This document shows positions 38,923 to 49,265 of a stretch of 64,000 nt of DNA, piece after piece. The position numbers and the translations under genes were made by a program. Positions within the stretch are counted from its first letter, which is position 1; the number at the start of each line of letters is the position of its first letter. A model generated the notes under the pieces. It made no database searches and was not told the origin of the DNA. It saw only the letters and a list, made by a program, of their open reading frames with translations. This DNA is from Bagarius yarrelli (Eukaryota > Chordata > Actinopteri > Siluriformes > Sisoridae): positions 11,133,527-11,197,526 of the forward strand of contig VCAZ01000003.1 in NCBI GenBank assembly GCA_005784505.1, written 5' to 3'.

Positions 38923-41820
38923 ATTTGACATATTTGACATGTTTTAAGGTCTTTATGTCATAAAAGATTCTTTTTTTTCTAAATTCCTAAACCATTAAAC
39001 CTCAATTTTCTCTTCTCTTGAGAAGCATCTCTTCTTTATTCCACCCCAAACAAACTAGTATGTGCTCCCTTACTCGTTAGCTGCTGTGGATAAAAGAGTA
39101 AATATGGGTATAAATGAGAACAACATTGCTCATCTTCAGTCCCAAAAGTTTAGTGATGTCGTTTGTTAGGGTAATTTTACGACAAAATCATCTTCTGAGC
39201 AACGAGACAACTGGTACTAGCACTAATTGAAATTTTGCATGCAGAGCGACAATAGAGAAGCTCTGGGCAGCTCGGATTAGGTGCTGAATAGGAGTGCATT
39301 CTTTGTGCAAGCCACAGAAAAGGCTGAAAATACAGACGTGCAACTCACATCTGCTCGATTGCCTGAGTGAGAAAATGCTGGATTGGGAGAAGCTTGTCTT
39401 ACCTTTAGCTTCTTTCTCTTTCAGAGAAACCCCTCAAACACAAACCTACACACAACCCCCCCCCTCTTTCGCACACACTAGCGCTACGCTTTTTTGTTGC
39501 CATTTCGAAAACTGGCGATGCAACGTGTAGGCTTATGCTGCTCACATTTACATTTGAAAGTAGATTATTCAAACTTGGCAGGCATCTCAAAGATAAAGTA
39601 TTGATGTCTGCAAATGGCTGCGTTAACAAACAATAGCTTTAATTATCTTTTTTTGCCTTGATACTTGGAGTTTTATAAAAATAGATTGCATTAGAATGCA
39701 TGATGAATAAATTTACAACCGAATCATTGGTTTTATGGTTTCGTGAAATGAAAGGCCTATGGCACAATAGCCAGTGTTTATAAATAAAGCTAGCTTACAG
39801 CAGAATACTATAGTAACCTAAAAAGATCTATACTTGTTTAAAGCTGTTTTAAAAGATATGAAAAAAACGAAGGTATATAACACATTGCTTACACAGTCGT
39901 CTGTGCACATAGGATATTAGCATAAGGATGTAAAGTGGGTCAGAAAAGGGGACACTCGCTCTACTCAACATCCCTACACTTTTTAGTTGACACAATATCA
40001 CATACGTCATATATCTGTAAATTCAATTACAACATGTTTTTACTGAATATTTGTAGGCGGCATGTGCTCTCTGAGGAACATCAGTACAAATTTTTATTTG
40101 GTGAAATGAGCTGAACAGATGTTTAATGTTTAATATTGATAGGAAGCTGTAATACATTCTGCCCATTTAAGCATCTAAATACACCACAAAATAAAGTACC
40201 TAAACATTAATTACTGCTTTAATGTGATAGCACTGTGCTTATTATGGATGGTAAAAAAGTTTAAAGGTCATTTTACTGTAAGTTATAATGTTTGCACTGT
40301 ATAACAAACAAAATGCATCACCTTATCGAGCTTGTAATAAAAGTGTATAGTTCAAAATGCCTTTTTTGTTTCATTGTGTTTCAAATTAGACTCAAAATAT
40401 ATAGTCCATTTTAAGAAAATAAGAAAAAATTATATATTTTTAAAAATAAAAAAATATGTTTTTAAACAAACCAATTATGTTTTTCTTTTTGTAATTTACA
40501 ACAATATAAAAGTATATATATATTATATATATATTTTTTTTTAATTTCCTGTCTGAATAATTTAAACCTTTTTTACCTCTTTGTCTTTTTTTACACTAAA
40601 GCTGCAGTGACCTTTTTTCACCTCTGGAAATTCACCATTGATCGAAAAACTAACATACCAAAAAAAAACCTTCTTAAAGTCACTTATCTGACAAACATCA
40701 GTGCGGACAAACACAAATATTCCTTATATTAAAATAAACCCCTACAGCAGCTTAGTTCATTATAACAACAGGTATTACTGCAAAGGCAATAAGCAATAAT
40801 ACAACTGAACAAATTAAACAATATCTAATGTATTATATACTCAAATGTGCATTAAAACTTATTGAATATTATTAAAGAAAAACATTTTATATGGTCCAAA
40901 ATAACCACAGCTGCTTTCAGTGGTCCTGAAAAAAAGCTTAAACTGTTCTTAAACCAGCCAAGGACATCCTCCATTATCGTATGCTATGGAATTGCTTGAA
41001 ATTAACAATAAGTACATGCAGTTTTGCTAAATAAATAACACATATTATTCATGACAGTGTGGTCATTTGCACTTAAGATTTAACGCCTAAAAAATTTAAG
41101 CCTTTGAAAAGGTTCCTTGAGGGGTTTTTTTCCACAATGCAAAATCCTGTGCTCTCTTTTCAAATAATGAAGTTGGACTTAATAACCCTGGAGCTTTTCG
41201 AACCTGAAAGTCAAGTATAACCGTTGAGCTTTTCCTATAAACAGGGCTGCGGTAGTTAATTTACTAGGCATCGACCTCGCTTCAGTTGAAATGGCTTTAT
41301 ATGGAGATACTGGATTTAATATTTAAAAATAGCTTTAGGTACAGAGGCAGCTTGTCACAACAAACGTTATGCTTGTGATGGTGTTTTGCTCTAAGCAATT
41401 AAGTTACAACAGCATTTATTTATTTAACCAACACTCTCTTCTATGTCGAATTCCATGTTGATCCCATCTCACTGAAGTCCTACTAACACATAACATTTTA
41501 ATTTCTCATCAGTTGATCATTAATTACAGCATAAACTCGTATTCTTGTTATTTTGGCTACTTCAGCGTAAGACAAACAAATACTTATGTAGGCTTGTCTT
41601 TATTAACTTTTCATTTTAGATACAAAACACGTTTTTAACGCAACATTGTTTAGTGTGTCTGGACGATACAATAACTACACTATTAAGTTTGTATATTTTT
41701 TCTCTACAAATTTTTCTTACCCTTTTTTTGAAGTGTATTTTTCGACTCTAACTTTCATTTATCTTTTTCATCTTCACTTAATTATTTAACAGTTTAAACT
41801 GTACTCATACGATTTTTCCA
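38923..41820. other. AT-rich non-coding sequence
   Basis: No gene or named repeat was recognised. A TATATATTATATATATA cluster lies near 40513. A stretch rich in ACCCCCCCCC and CACACTAG lies at 39450-39480. Confidence 0.5.
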
Positions 41821-41841
41821 TCGCCACGATTCCTTTATTTC

Positions 41842-41958
41842 CACGTGATCCTAAATCGATCGCACGACGTCACACATCCACATACGCACCTTTACACGTG
41901 ATCAAATAAGCTACATTATTACTTGCATTAATCACATGTAAAAACAAACGGCCACGTG
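41842..41958. promoter_or_regulatory. Cluster of three CACGTG E-boxes with a CRE-like site
   Basis: CACGTG occurs at 41842-41847, 41895-41900 and 41953-41958, and the first two are extended identically to CACGTGATC. Between the first two lies GACGTCAC (41866-41873), which contains a CRE-like GACGTCA core. The palindrome CACGTG is the known target of USF, MYC/MAX and CLOCK-class bHLH factors. The cluster sits about 1.2 kb inside the putative first intron and beside CpG-rich sequence. Regulatory function is inferred. Confidence 0.35.
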
Positions 41959-41966
41959 AAGCGTTT

Positions 41967-41999
<33 letters not shown>

Positions 42000-42000
42000 T
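41959..42000. repeat. (GT)n(GA)n microsatellite
   Basis: From about 41966 an uninterrupted GT tract of roughly 13 units runs into a short GAGAGA stretch ending near 42000. It directly follows the third E-box and is probably length-variable between individuals. Confidence 0.9.
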
Positions 42001-42129
42001 GTGTTCACTGTAAAATGAGCCGTATTCATTGCGACTGTTTTATAGGCTCGGTGGTGTTAAATGTTGCTTTGTGACACTTTGTAGTTTTATGTGCAGGTCT
42101 GGTTTGAAGAGTTAGTTAATGGGCAACAC

Positions 42130-42260
42130 TTCTACTACACGTCACGCGGTGTGAATGGATGACAGATTGACAGATTAGCATCACAGGCTGACGCGCAGTT
42201 AACGCGACTCCTACACCCGACAGCCACCGGAGGTTCTCACCTGCATGCTGATAATAACTA
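42130..42260. promoter_or_regulatory. CpG-dense patch near the putative promoter
   Basis: Around 42140-42235 there are clustered CpGs, including the strings TCACGCGGTG, GACGCGCAG and AACGCGACTCC, in a genome where CpG is otherwise scarce. No open frame with coding character is present. It may belong to a broader CpG-rich promoter domain running from 41.8 to 43.4 kb that is interrupted by a SINE. It could also be a small unmethylated island of its own. Confidence 0.3.
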
Positions 42261-42440
42261 TCTGTTTTTAAATGTATTCAGTCATGGATGAAGAAAAGTG
42301 TCGCACTTACACTAATAAACGAACCTGTGCTGTAGAACAAACGCTAAATTGATCCTAATTTACACTTACTGTTGATTTTCTCATGGCTGAAACCTGCGGC
42401 TCGTTTAGGATCTGGTTTTGTCCGAGTTCAGCATCACTAA

Positions 42441-42616
42441 TACATCCACGGTATTTGACAGACGCCCTTATATTTATCTCTTTTTATATACATCAGAGCA
42501 ACTAGGGGTTTAGGGCCTTGCTCAGGGGCCCAGAAGTGGCAACTTGGCGGTGTTGGGAATCGAACCCACTATCTTCCAATTAGCAGTCCAACACCTTTGT
42601 CCAACCACTGCTAATA
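42441..42616 (-). mobile_element. tRNA-derived SINE with L2-type tail (minus strand)
   Basis: Read on the minus strand, the order is a tRNA-like head with a B-box relative (the plus strand shows GGGAATCGAACCC at about 42555), the teleost central motif CCCCTGAGCAAGG (seen as CCTTGCTCAGGGG), then the tail, whose plus-strand form is TGACAGACGCCCTTATA. It lies about 470 bp downstream of the exon donor, inside the putative first intron, and splits the CpG-rich domain. Confidence 0.75.
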
Positions 42617-43089
42617 GTTAACACTGAATACTACACGCACACGCTGTAGTCAACAAATAGTAAATAAAGCGCACGTTCGGCTTCCTTGGACGGGGTAATT
42701 TAAACGCCGGTATGCAAAACTGAAACTAAGCGGGTAGTAGATACATCACACCAGATTCATTTTTGTAAATAATAGAAGGACAAATGCCGCCCGTTTGCAT
42801 TTGACGTGGCTGATTTTTGTATCGTTACGCACACACAAAAAGAACTCGCTGGTTTGCCGTCATTTACCGGCACTTTGATAAAGCATGGGGAGAGCGGAGT
42901 GTCTGTTCTCCTATTCTATAAACCCTAATTCCTGCACCAGAATCATCAGATTTATTAATCTAATTACTCTGTCGTCTTACTTCGTCTGATGGATAATAAA
43001 ATGAAAACCCTAACGCGCTACAGGCAGTAGAAAGTCTCCGCTATCAGCAGGATGCTGCGCTCACTAAAACAGAGCAAACAATATCTTAC

Positions 43090-43141
43090 CTTCAAGAGCC
43101 AGTGCTGTGGGTAGTATCCATAAAATCCATAAGATATCCAT
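43090..43141 (-). CDS. Candidate first coding exon: signal peptide of a secreted or membrane protein (EphB-type receptor possible)
   Basis: Read on the minus strand from 43141, the frame gives MDILWILWILPTALALE plus one base, then the splice donor AAG|GTAAGA at 43089. An in-frame TGA 12 nt upstream (43153-43151) fixes this ATG as the first in frame. The peptide has a hydrophobic core (ILWILWIL) and a small-residue exit (TALA), as a cleavable signal peptide does, although it lacks the usual basic residue after Met. It lies in a CpG-enriched patch of otherwise AT-rich DNA. The exon ends in phase 1 after Glu, so the next codon starts with G. From memory, Eph B-class receptors have a short first exon with the same phase and mature proteins starting E-E-T-L-M-D, which would fit. 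No exon 2 was found in 1-43089, so the intron would be longer than 43 kb. Other single-pass receptors or adhesion proteins remain possible. I am fairly confident in the exon and much less so in the family. Confidence 0.55.
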
Positions 43142-43184
43142 TATTGGTTTTCAGAGCGATTTGGTACAAAAAAAGTCCAGACAT
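43092..43184 (-). other. Overlapping upstream ORF, out of frame with the signal-peptide start
   Basis: On the minus strand an ATG at 43184 opens a 30-codon frame that runs over the main ATG (43141) in another frame and stops with TGA at 43094-43092, two bases before the exon end. Its product begins MSGLFLYQIA and resembles nothing I know. If present in the mRNA, such an overlapping ORF would normally lower initiation at the main ATG. Alternatively, transcription may start between 43184 and 43141. Confidence 0.3.
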
Positions 43185-43211
43185 TCAAATAAAACAAGCC
43201 CCGAATGCCAT
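43185..43211 (-). other. Upstream ORF 2 in putative 5' leader
   Basis: On the minus strand an ATG at 43211 opens a frame of eight codons (M-A-F-G-A-C-F-I) and a TGA, ending one base before the ATG of the overlapping upstream ORF at 43184. It is relevant only if it is included in the mature leader. Confidence 0.25.
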
Positions 43212-43251
43212 TGACAGCAGACGACGGCGAAGGACCGGTGCAAATTCGCGT

Positions 43252-43275
43252 TCAGTTGAACGAATGGGATGCCAT
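43252..43275 (-). other. Upstream ORF 1 in putative 5' leader
   Basis: On the minus strand an ATG at 43275 opens a frame of seven codons (M-A-S-H-S-F-N) and a TGA. It matters only if the transcript starts upstream of 43275. The first codons, ATGGCAT, match those of upstream ORF 2. Translation is not shown by the sequence. Confidence 0.25.
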
Positions 43276-43786
43276 ACACGCTGAAGCAAATTCACCGAGC
43301 AAGTTTGGACGAAACCAAGTGCTGTAGACGAGGGGAGAACGTTCGATCTTAGAAATAAACACTCGCTATATTACGCAAGACAGTGGTTGTAAACCATTCC
43401 AGTTATTTTAAAGATTGTGATAGAAAATGTTTCAAAAGGTAAAAAATCCAAACCTATGGTCTTTATTGTGCTAAGAATGAGTGTGTGTTGAGTGTCCACC
43501 CTACGAGAAGGTTTCAGATTTCCACCTTGTCAATCAACTCGCACGTTTTTTTTTAAACTTTTTAACTTCGTCTGTGCATGAAGATGGAAAAGTGTAAATT
43601 ATTATGGAGTGTAAGTGCATCTGGATAGACACAAATCTGGTGGCAAAAAAAACTTTTATTTAAAAATTTGTTAAGGTAAGTTTATACTTCTGTATTCTGG
43701 GATGGTGTCCTGTTGTTAAAACTAATACTCGGTTAAAACTAACTGGGTTCCTAATGATTACTAATAATCTTCTTTTCTTCTTTTTG

Positions 43787-43870
43787 TTCTTCTTCTTCTT
43801 CTTCTTCTTCTTCTTCTTCTTCTTCTTCTTCTTCTGCTTCTTCTTCTTCTTCTTCTTCTTCTTCTTCTTG

Positions 43871-43901
<31 letters not shown>

Positions 43902-43942
43902 TAGTAGTAGTAATAGTAGTAGTGGTGGTAGTAGTAGTATTA
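43787..43942. repeat. Compound (CTT)n(ATT)n(AGT)n microsatellite
   Basis: About 80 bp of CTT repeats with a single CTG interruption are followed by about ten ATT units and then AGT/GGT units to 43942. The CTT block is a pure purine/pyrimidine mirror tract. It lies about 650 bp upstream of the candidate exon. All poly-Phe, poly-Lys and poly-Arg frames here come from the repeat. Confidence 0.95.
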
Positions 43943-45007
43943 AAAAAACTATACATATATACAAGTAATTCTGTGTTCGTTATTTTATCAAGGAGAATGA
44001 AACATTTAAAACATTTAAAATAAGCAACCAGTTATTTCTAATGCGACATTTTTTCTAAAACTTCCCATTTAAAAATAAAGCGAAGAAAATAACTTAAAAC
44101 TGTGAAATTACATAAACATAAAATTAGTTGCCAAGTTCATATAGAGCGAATTAAAAGTTCTATTCACTTTCCTTTATTTTAGCGTCATTTCTTTGGAACA
44201 GTGAGTGCGCAAATAGGGCGAAAGACTTTTTCTAAATGGATAAAAAATAATTTACGGCTAATGAATGAATGAATATGACTTTGCAGATTGTGGGGAAAAG
44301 GTTTTCGAGAAAAATGAAGTAATACAATGGCTTTGTAAAATAGCATATGCGTTGCTGTGCCAAATAAAACTTCAATGCAAACCTAAATAAGAAACACAGC
44401 ACAGTCGCTGATTTTATTTCTCCAATACACATAGCCTGAGGTCAAGTTCCTGCACTTCCAGTAGAGAGAAATGTTCAAAATAAATCAGGCCTGCGCGCAA
44501 TAATTAGCCGATCCTGCAGAATAAGTTCCACAAGTTATGTTTTTGTCGGAAGTCATTATAAAACAATTTAATTTACTTTACTAAAGAATAAAAAAAATTA
44601 AATTTAAAATCTGATTTTTATTCTTTTTTAGGCTTACAAAATTATACCATAAAAGAATGCGGAGTGTCATATTTGAATTGCATCATGCATAGATATGACT
44701 GACTACCTGCTTGCATAATTAAAGAGAACGACTTCTAACTGTGCAGTGACATAACAATATAATGTAATGGGGTGCTTGTAGTCTAGTTAGGATAATTATT
44801 CAAACTAGATTCTTTTTAGACTTTTAGTATTACTTTTATCAAATTATCTACTTTATGGAGACTTCATTATTATGTGATATATTTTAATGCAATTATTTTT
44901 AGCTTCAAAATAATGTTTTATGAGTGTAATGTTTTTGTGTATATAGCTATAGTTTGATAGCTATTCTCATTACATTACGCTTACATTCAAGACAGTTTTT
45001 TCATATG
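43943..45007. other. AT-rich 5' flank, no gene recognised
   Basis: No coding exon or named repeat was found. Confidence 0.5.

Positions 45008-45034
<27 letters not shown>
45008..45034. repeat. (TA)n microsatellite, short
   Basis: About 13 TA units. Confidence 0.85.
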
Positions 45035-45038
<4 letters not shown>

Positions 45039-45169
45039 AAAGCAGCAGTCACTTCGAAAAAACTTTAGAGACATGAACTTTTTCTCATGTCACTTTAAAA
45101 TGAAAATGTGAGCTGCAAGCAAGCATTGGTTAATCATGTCCACTTACTTTAAAATCAGCTCGCTACGCC

Positions 45170-45480
45170 CCTTTACTGCCATCACAGAGTTGGCATGTCA
45201 AGACCCATGTTGCTGGCGCAGTTTTTCAATTCTGATCTTCTGGATTTGAGTTTTAGCCATGCAGAATGAGTCAAAAAAAGCCTAGGAAAGTGCTGCTAAA
45301 AGATTATTGATGGAGGGGAATTTCAGGTTGTCATTTTCGGCTGCTGAGAATATGGAGAATGAATTTATGCTCCGGCGCGTGCCAAGCCACAAAACAGAAT
45401 TCTGGAATTTCATTAAAGCTGCATAAACCTAATTTCCATCCTGGTGGTGCAATCTCAGAACGCTGAATATAAAAGGCAAA
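45170..45480. promoter_or_regulatory. Candidate distal regulatory element
   Basis: This repeat-free stretch of balanced composition lies within AT-rich flank about 2 kb upstream of the candidate exon. It includes TTATGCTCCGGCGCGTGCC, TTTCATTAAAGCTGC and CTAATTTCCATCC. No open frame of note. A regulatory role is inferred from texture only. Confidence 0.25.
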
Positions 45481-45910
45481 GGAGTAGACTAAAGCATTGG
45501 ATTAGATGAGCTGTGGGGAAAAAAACAGGAGACCGGGCAGCAGTTTTGTGCTAAATATTTTCCAATATGCTAACCAGGGTGTCTTTATATTGCATATTAT
45601 TGGGTCATACATTTACATCCTTATTTTTTTTTTGATTGTGCCTGCTTTTGGATATCTATGTAAGAAACATTAGACCTGTAAAATAAGTTATAAAAAAGTT
45701 ATAAAAAATGTATATATAAGCATATTTGAAGAAATATGAAAAAACATCTATAAAAGTGATTAACCCTGATTGGTTAAATGTTTTGATTTATGCCCAAAGG
45801 AATATCGATTAAGAAGTCATTTTAAGATATTTTTACTTTCTCCAAGTAAAAATTACTGCATACTGAGAGCTCATACCAACATTGCTAAAGATCAAAGAGA
45901 AAAATAATCC

Positions 45911-45934
45911 CTGTGTGTGTTTGTGTGAGTGTGA

Positions 45935-45983
<49 letters not shown>

Positions 45984-46004
45984 TCAGAGAGAGAAAGAAA
46001 GAAA
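45911..46004. repeat. (GT)n(GA)n microsatellite
   Basis: A short GT tract leads into about 60 bp of GA repeats with AAGAG, GGTCAG and GAAA interruptions. It explains the Glu/Arg-rich open frame at 45882-46100. Confidence 0.9.
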
Positions 46005-48740
46005 CTTATAGCAGAAATGCAGACTGTTCATATTTTATACCCTTATTTCCTTACCATCCCACAACCACAACCCAGAAAGATCAATAATTTAATTATATAA
46101 ATTTAAGCAAGATAAATTGTTGTCGGTCTACAACTGTCATCAGAATTAATTATATGTGGACTTGCTAAGTTTTTAAGCAGGCTTTCGGAGTACTTTACTT
46201 TTTTTGCTTTTTTTTGTCTTTTTTTGTCACTGTACTTTTTTAACTGTACTTTTTTCATGCACATCATTAAAAACAGCTTATTTTAATAAAAAGTGTCTCG
46301 CATGAGTTGATGATCAATGATGCCTAATGAATAATTATCATATTTAAAATTACGATTAATCAGGATCATTAAAAATATGCATTTATGAATTGTAGTAAAA
46401 ACTCAAAAAGCCTCACATTTTGTATATAGTATAATTTGAGTGAAATTTTAAGTGAAAAGTAAGGAACTAAAAAATCTTTTAGTAAAAAATACTAAAAGAA
46501 AAATTCTAGAACATATGTTACATTACTGCATGACCTTTCAGGGCTTACAAGAAAGAAACATGTTTCTAAATAAATGTTTCTAAATAAATATATGAAATGT
46601 GAAAATCTAAAATCACTGTAAACTAAAATTAATTAAATTATACAATTGAATAATTCACTTTACATTTTAAATAAATTTTCATGAGAATCATAACCTTTTC
46701 CCTTTTTAATTCTTCAGTCTGATTCCACAAATACATTGCGTGCAATAATTGTGCAATATGATACTATTCTGAAAACCGTTGATATGCATTTACAGTCACA
46801 TCTGGGTTTGCATGCTTTGTCCATGAGAGATAACATCTGCAAAAACAGATGTGTCTAATTACTCAATTATGATTTTCTGTCCAACATTGATTTAACTGCT
46901 TTAACGGTTCACATAGGTGTTTGTATATTGACTCATATATGTTATTTGTGGGAACAGTCTTATAGAATTCATTATTACAGTAACAAAACATAAGAAACTA
47001 GCATAAAAAGCCTTCATTTTAAGATATTTATGATTAAGTAGACATTTTCATGAAACACTGGCTAATGCACAGTCAAACATTAAAATAAATCAATCATAGA
47101 TAAATGAATGAAGAAGAAAAAACATATGAGATTCTCAGTATGGTCACATAGCTATGCATGTGATGTTTTTTTAGCTCTACAAATAAAAGATTTTAATTCG
47201 AATAGATCAGATTATTTTGCTGTGTATACTAGCTGTGTTTTATATTTAGACAAAACATCATATTTACCCAATTTAAAATATGTAATGTAGAATAAAATCT
47301 GTTTTTACTTCACTAGGTCAATTTCCCATCAAACTGGGTACACAGTGCCACCTAGAGAGACAGCTTTTTATTCTGCCTGTAATTTGAATTTCAGCATTAT
47401 AATTTAATTTCAAAGTACATAAATGCTTTGTTTAAGCCAAGTAGCAGTTTATCCTTCCCTTTTCTCCAAAACCAAAAAAATAACTTGTATAAAAATTACA
47501 AAAATACAAAAATTTAAGCTACAGGAAACACAAATACCATAGTCATTTTCACTTTAATGCAATACATCAATTACCATTAAAAATAATAATAAATAATTAC
47601 ATGTAACTGCCTTTTAACCCACTGACTGCAGTCTTTAATAAACAACTAAAAACAAACCAAACAAGTTAGTGACACATGACTTCATTTCCTACTATTTTAA
47701 ATATCCCTATTATTTATAACAGTTTTGGACAGTTTACCATTAAAACAAACACAATTAGAATACAAATATTATAGGAACTTTTTATATCATGTGATTAAAT
47801 TTATTTTGACATCACTAGAGAAGTATAGTATGAACTACTGTCTAATTACCAGAACTTAAACTAGACCCCTTATAGTCAACCATTTTACTCTTAAAAACAC
47901 TGCAGCTCTTATCATCAGACGTCGTGTCAGTAAAGGTAAAGTGCAGCTGCTTAGGTGTGTGTCTGGTTGCACATGATCCCTGACCTTCACCTCAAATGTG
48001 AATAGGTACTAACTCGTAAGAGCCAGAGATAAGAGATAAGGAGAAAGGGTCTTGTGTAGACAGACTCAGCAGTTGAGAGTAGATTTGAGCCAGTCTGTTA
48101 ATCCCACCATCTTTTGCTAGCATTTTAACATCAATTTTAGCATACTTAAATGATCTGCGTCCCTTAAATTGATCTGAGATGACATAAGTCAAACAGTACT
48201 TCTATGACCTGTTGGCTTTAACTAGTGTGATTGTAAATTTTACATTTGAATAAGTGCTTTATAACAAGTGTTTGCATTATGGTGTTTCTAAGTAACGCTT
48301 TTTCTGTTATTCTTATGAACTGCTTGTGTTGTTACTGCACTTCATTCACTTGAACACATTATTTGTATATTGAACACATTTCTATTTTTATTTGTATATA
48401 ACAATAGAAAAGTTTCTAACCAGCTTTATGTTTCTTTGTTTGCCATGTATTCATTACATATATGTGATGTAGTGAGCAACACAGTGCAACAAAGATTATA
48501 AAAGATTATAAAAATAGAATATCATAATATCAGTATGAGCAGATTGTAATTAACTGTTTTGGGATAAACACAGAACTTAATTCTTTATTACAGCAGCAGG
48601 TCTAATTACTAGGTTTGCAGGATCCAGGTGAGATTTTCCAGATCTCTGTTACATAAAAGAACTTAAAACTTTAGCTCCAACTGTAAAACGTTTTCTGAGT
48701 GGTCTGCTTTTAACTTAAATTGGAGAAGGAGCAACCCTTA
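46005..48740. other. AT-rich non-coding sequence
   Basis: No gene was recognised. A 15-bp tandem repeat (TGTTTCTAAATAAA) lies near 46560-46590. The segment 46790-46920 is repeat-free with CTAATTACTCAATTATG and may be regulatory. Confidence 0.45.
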
Positions 48741-48749
48741 TAAAAGTGT

Positions 48750-49265
48750 CTCAGGCCAGAGCGACTGAATCTGAGTTGATTCCCTGGGAGATGAGATCAG
48801 TCCACTGTGAAAGTGTTTCCAATCAGCGCTGGCTCAGCATGTCACCCAGCAGCCCCTGCAGCCTTCTTTCTAGGTTTATAGTAGGGACAGGCTTGTGCTT
48901 AACAGCCCCTGAGGCCCAAGTTCCAGGAACGGGGCCTTAGAATGCAGAACGCAGGTTTTATCACCAGAATAAATCCACGTCTGTTTCTACAAAACAGGGC
49001 CCCCGATACGACTCAAACGACTGTCGCCAGAAGAGCAAACACAGCCCTTAAACGTCTGCCATGAATCACTGGTCTCTCAGTCAGAGCTGCATGAACCCCA
49101 AGCAGACCTCATCCTAATTGATGCAGGGCTCTTCACGTAAGTTGAGAGTGGAAGAATGGTGAAGCCAGACCTCCAGTTATGTTCTTCAGGTGCACCAAAC
49201 AGCCGGGGTCTGGCGAGGAGTGGCTTTGATTAAAAGCAGGAAACACAAGCTGCCTGTCCGAAACT
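48750..49265. promoter_or_regulatory. GC-richer island in AT-rich flank, candidate regulatory element
   Basis: About 500 bp of clearly higher GC and no simple repeats, with CAGCAGCCCCTGCAGCC, CAGGGCCCCCGATACG and CAGCCGGGGTCTGGCG. The 64-codon frame at 48746-48940 shows no recognisable motif. I infer an enhancer or a short unannotated exon cluster and cannot separate these here. Confidence 0.25.

Larger units (their letters stand above)
43142..43400 (-). promoter_or_regulatory. Putative 5' leader and core promoter of the signal-peptide exon
   Basis: The interval directly upstream of the candidate start codon contains more than a dozen CpGs (for example at about 43218-43250 and 43261-43340), whereas most of the window is CpG-poor. 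This is what a vertebrate housekeeping-like or developmental promoter looks like in an AT-rich teleost genome. I see no convincing TATA box at a fixed distance and cannot place the transcription start. The start codon context is CCAATAATGG, with A at -3 and G at +4, which is favourable. Three further ATGs lie upstream on the same strand and are listed separately. The promoter role is inferred from composition and position. Confidence 0.4.

Noticed and set aside
43102..43284. 60-codon plus-strand frame over the candidate exon
   Set aside because: It is antisense to the signal-peptide exon and its leader, and has no signal or domain of its own.
43660..44023. Poly-Phe, poly-Lys and poly-Arg open frames
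   Set aside because: Direct products of the CTT/ATT/AGT microsatellite in all frames.
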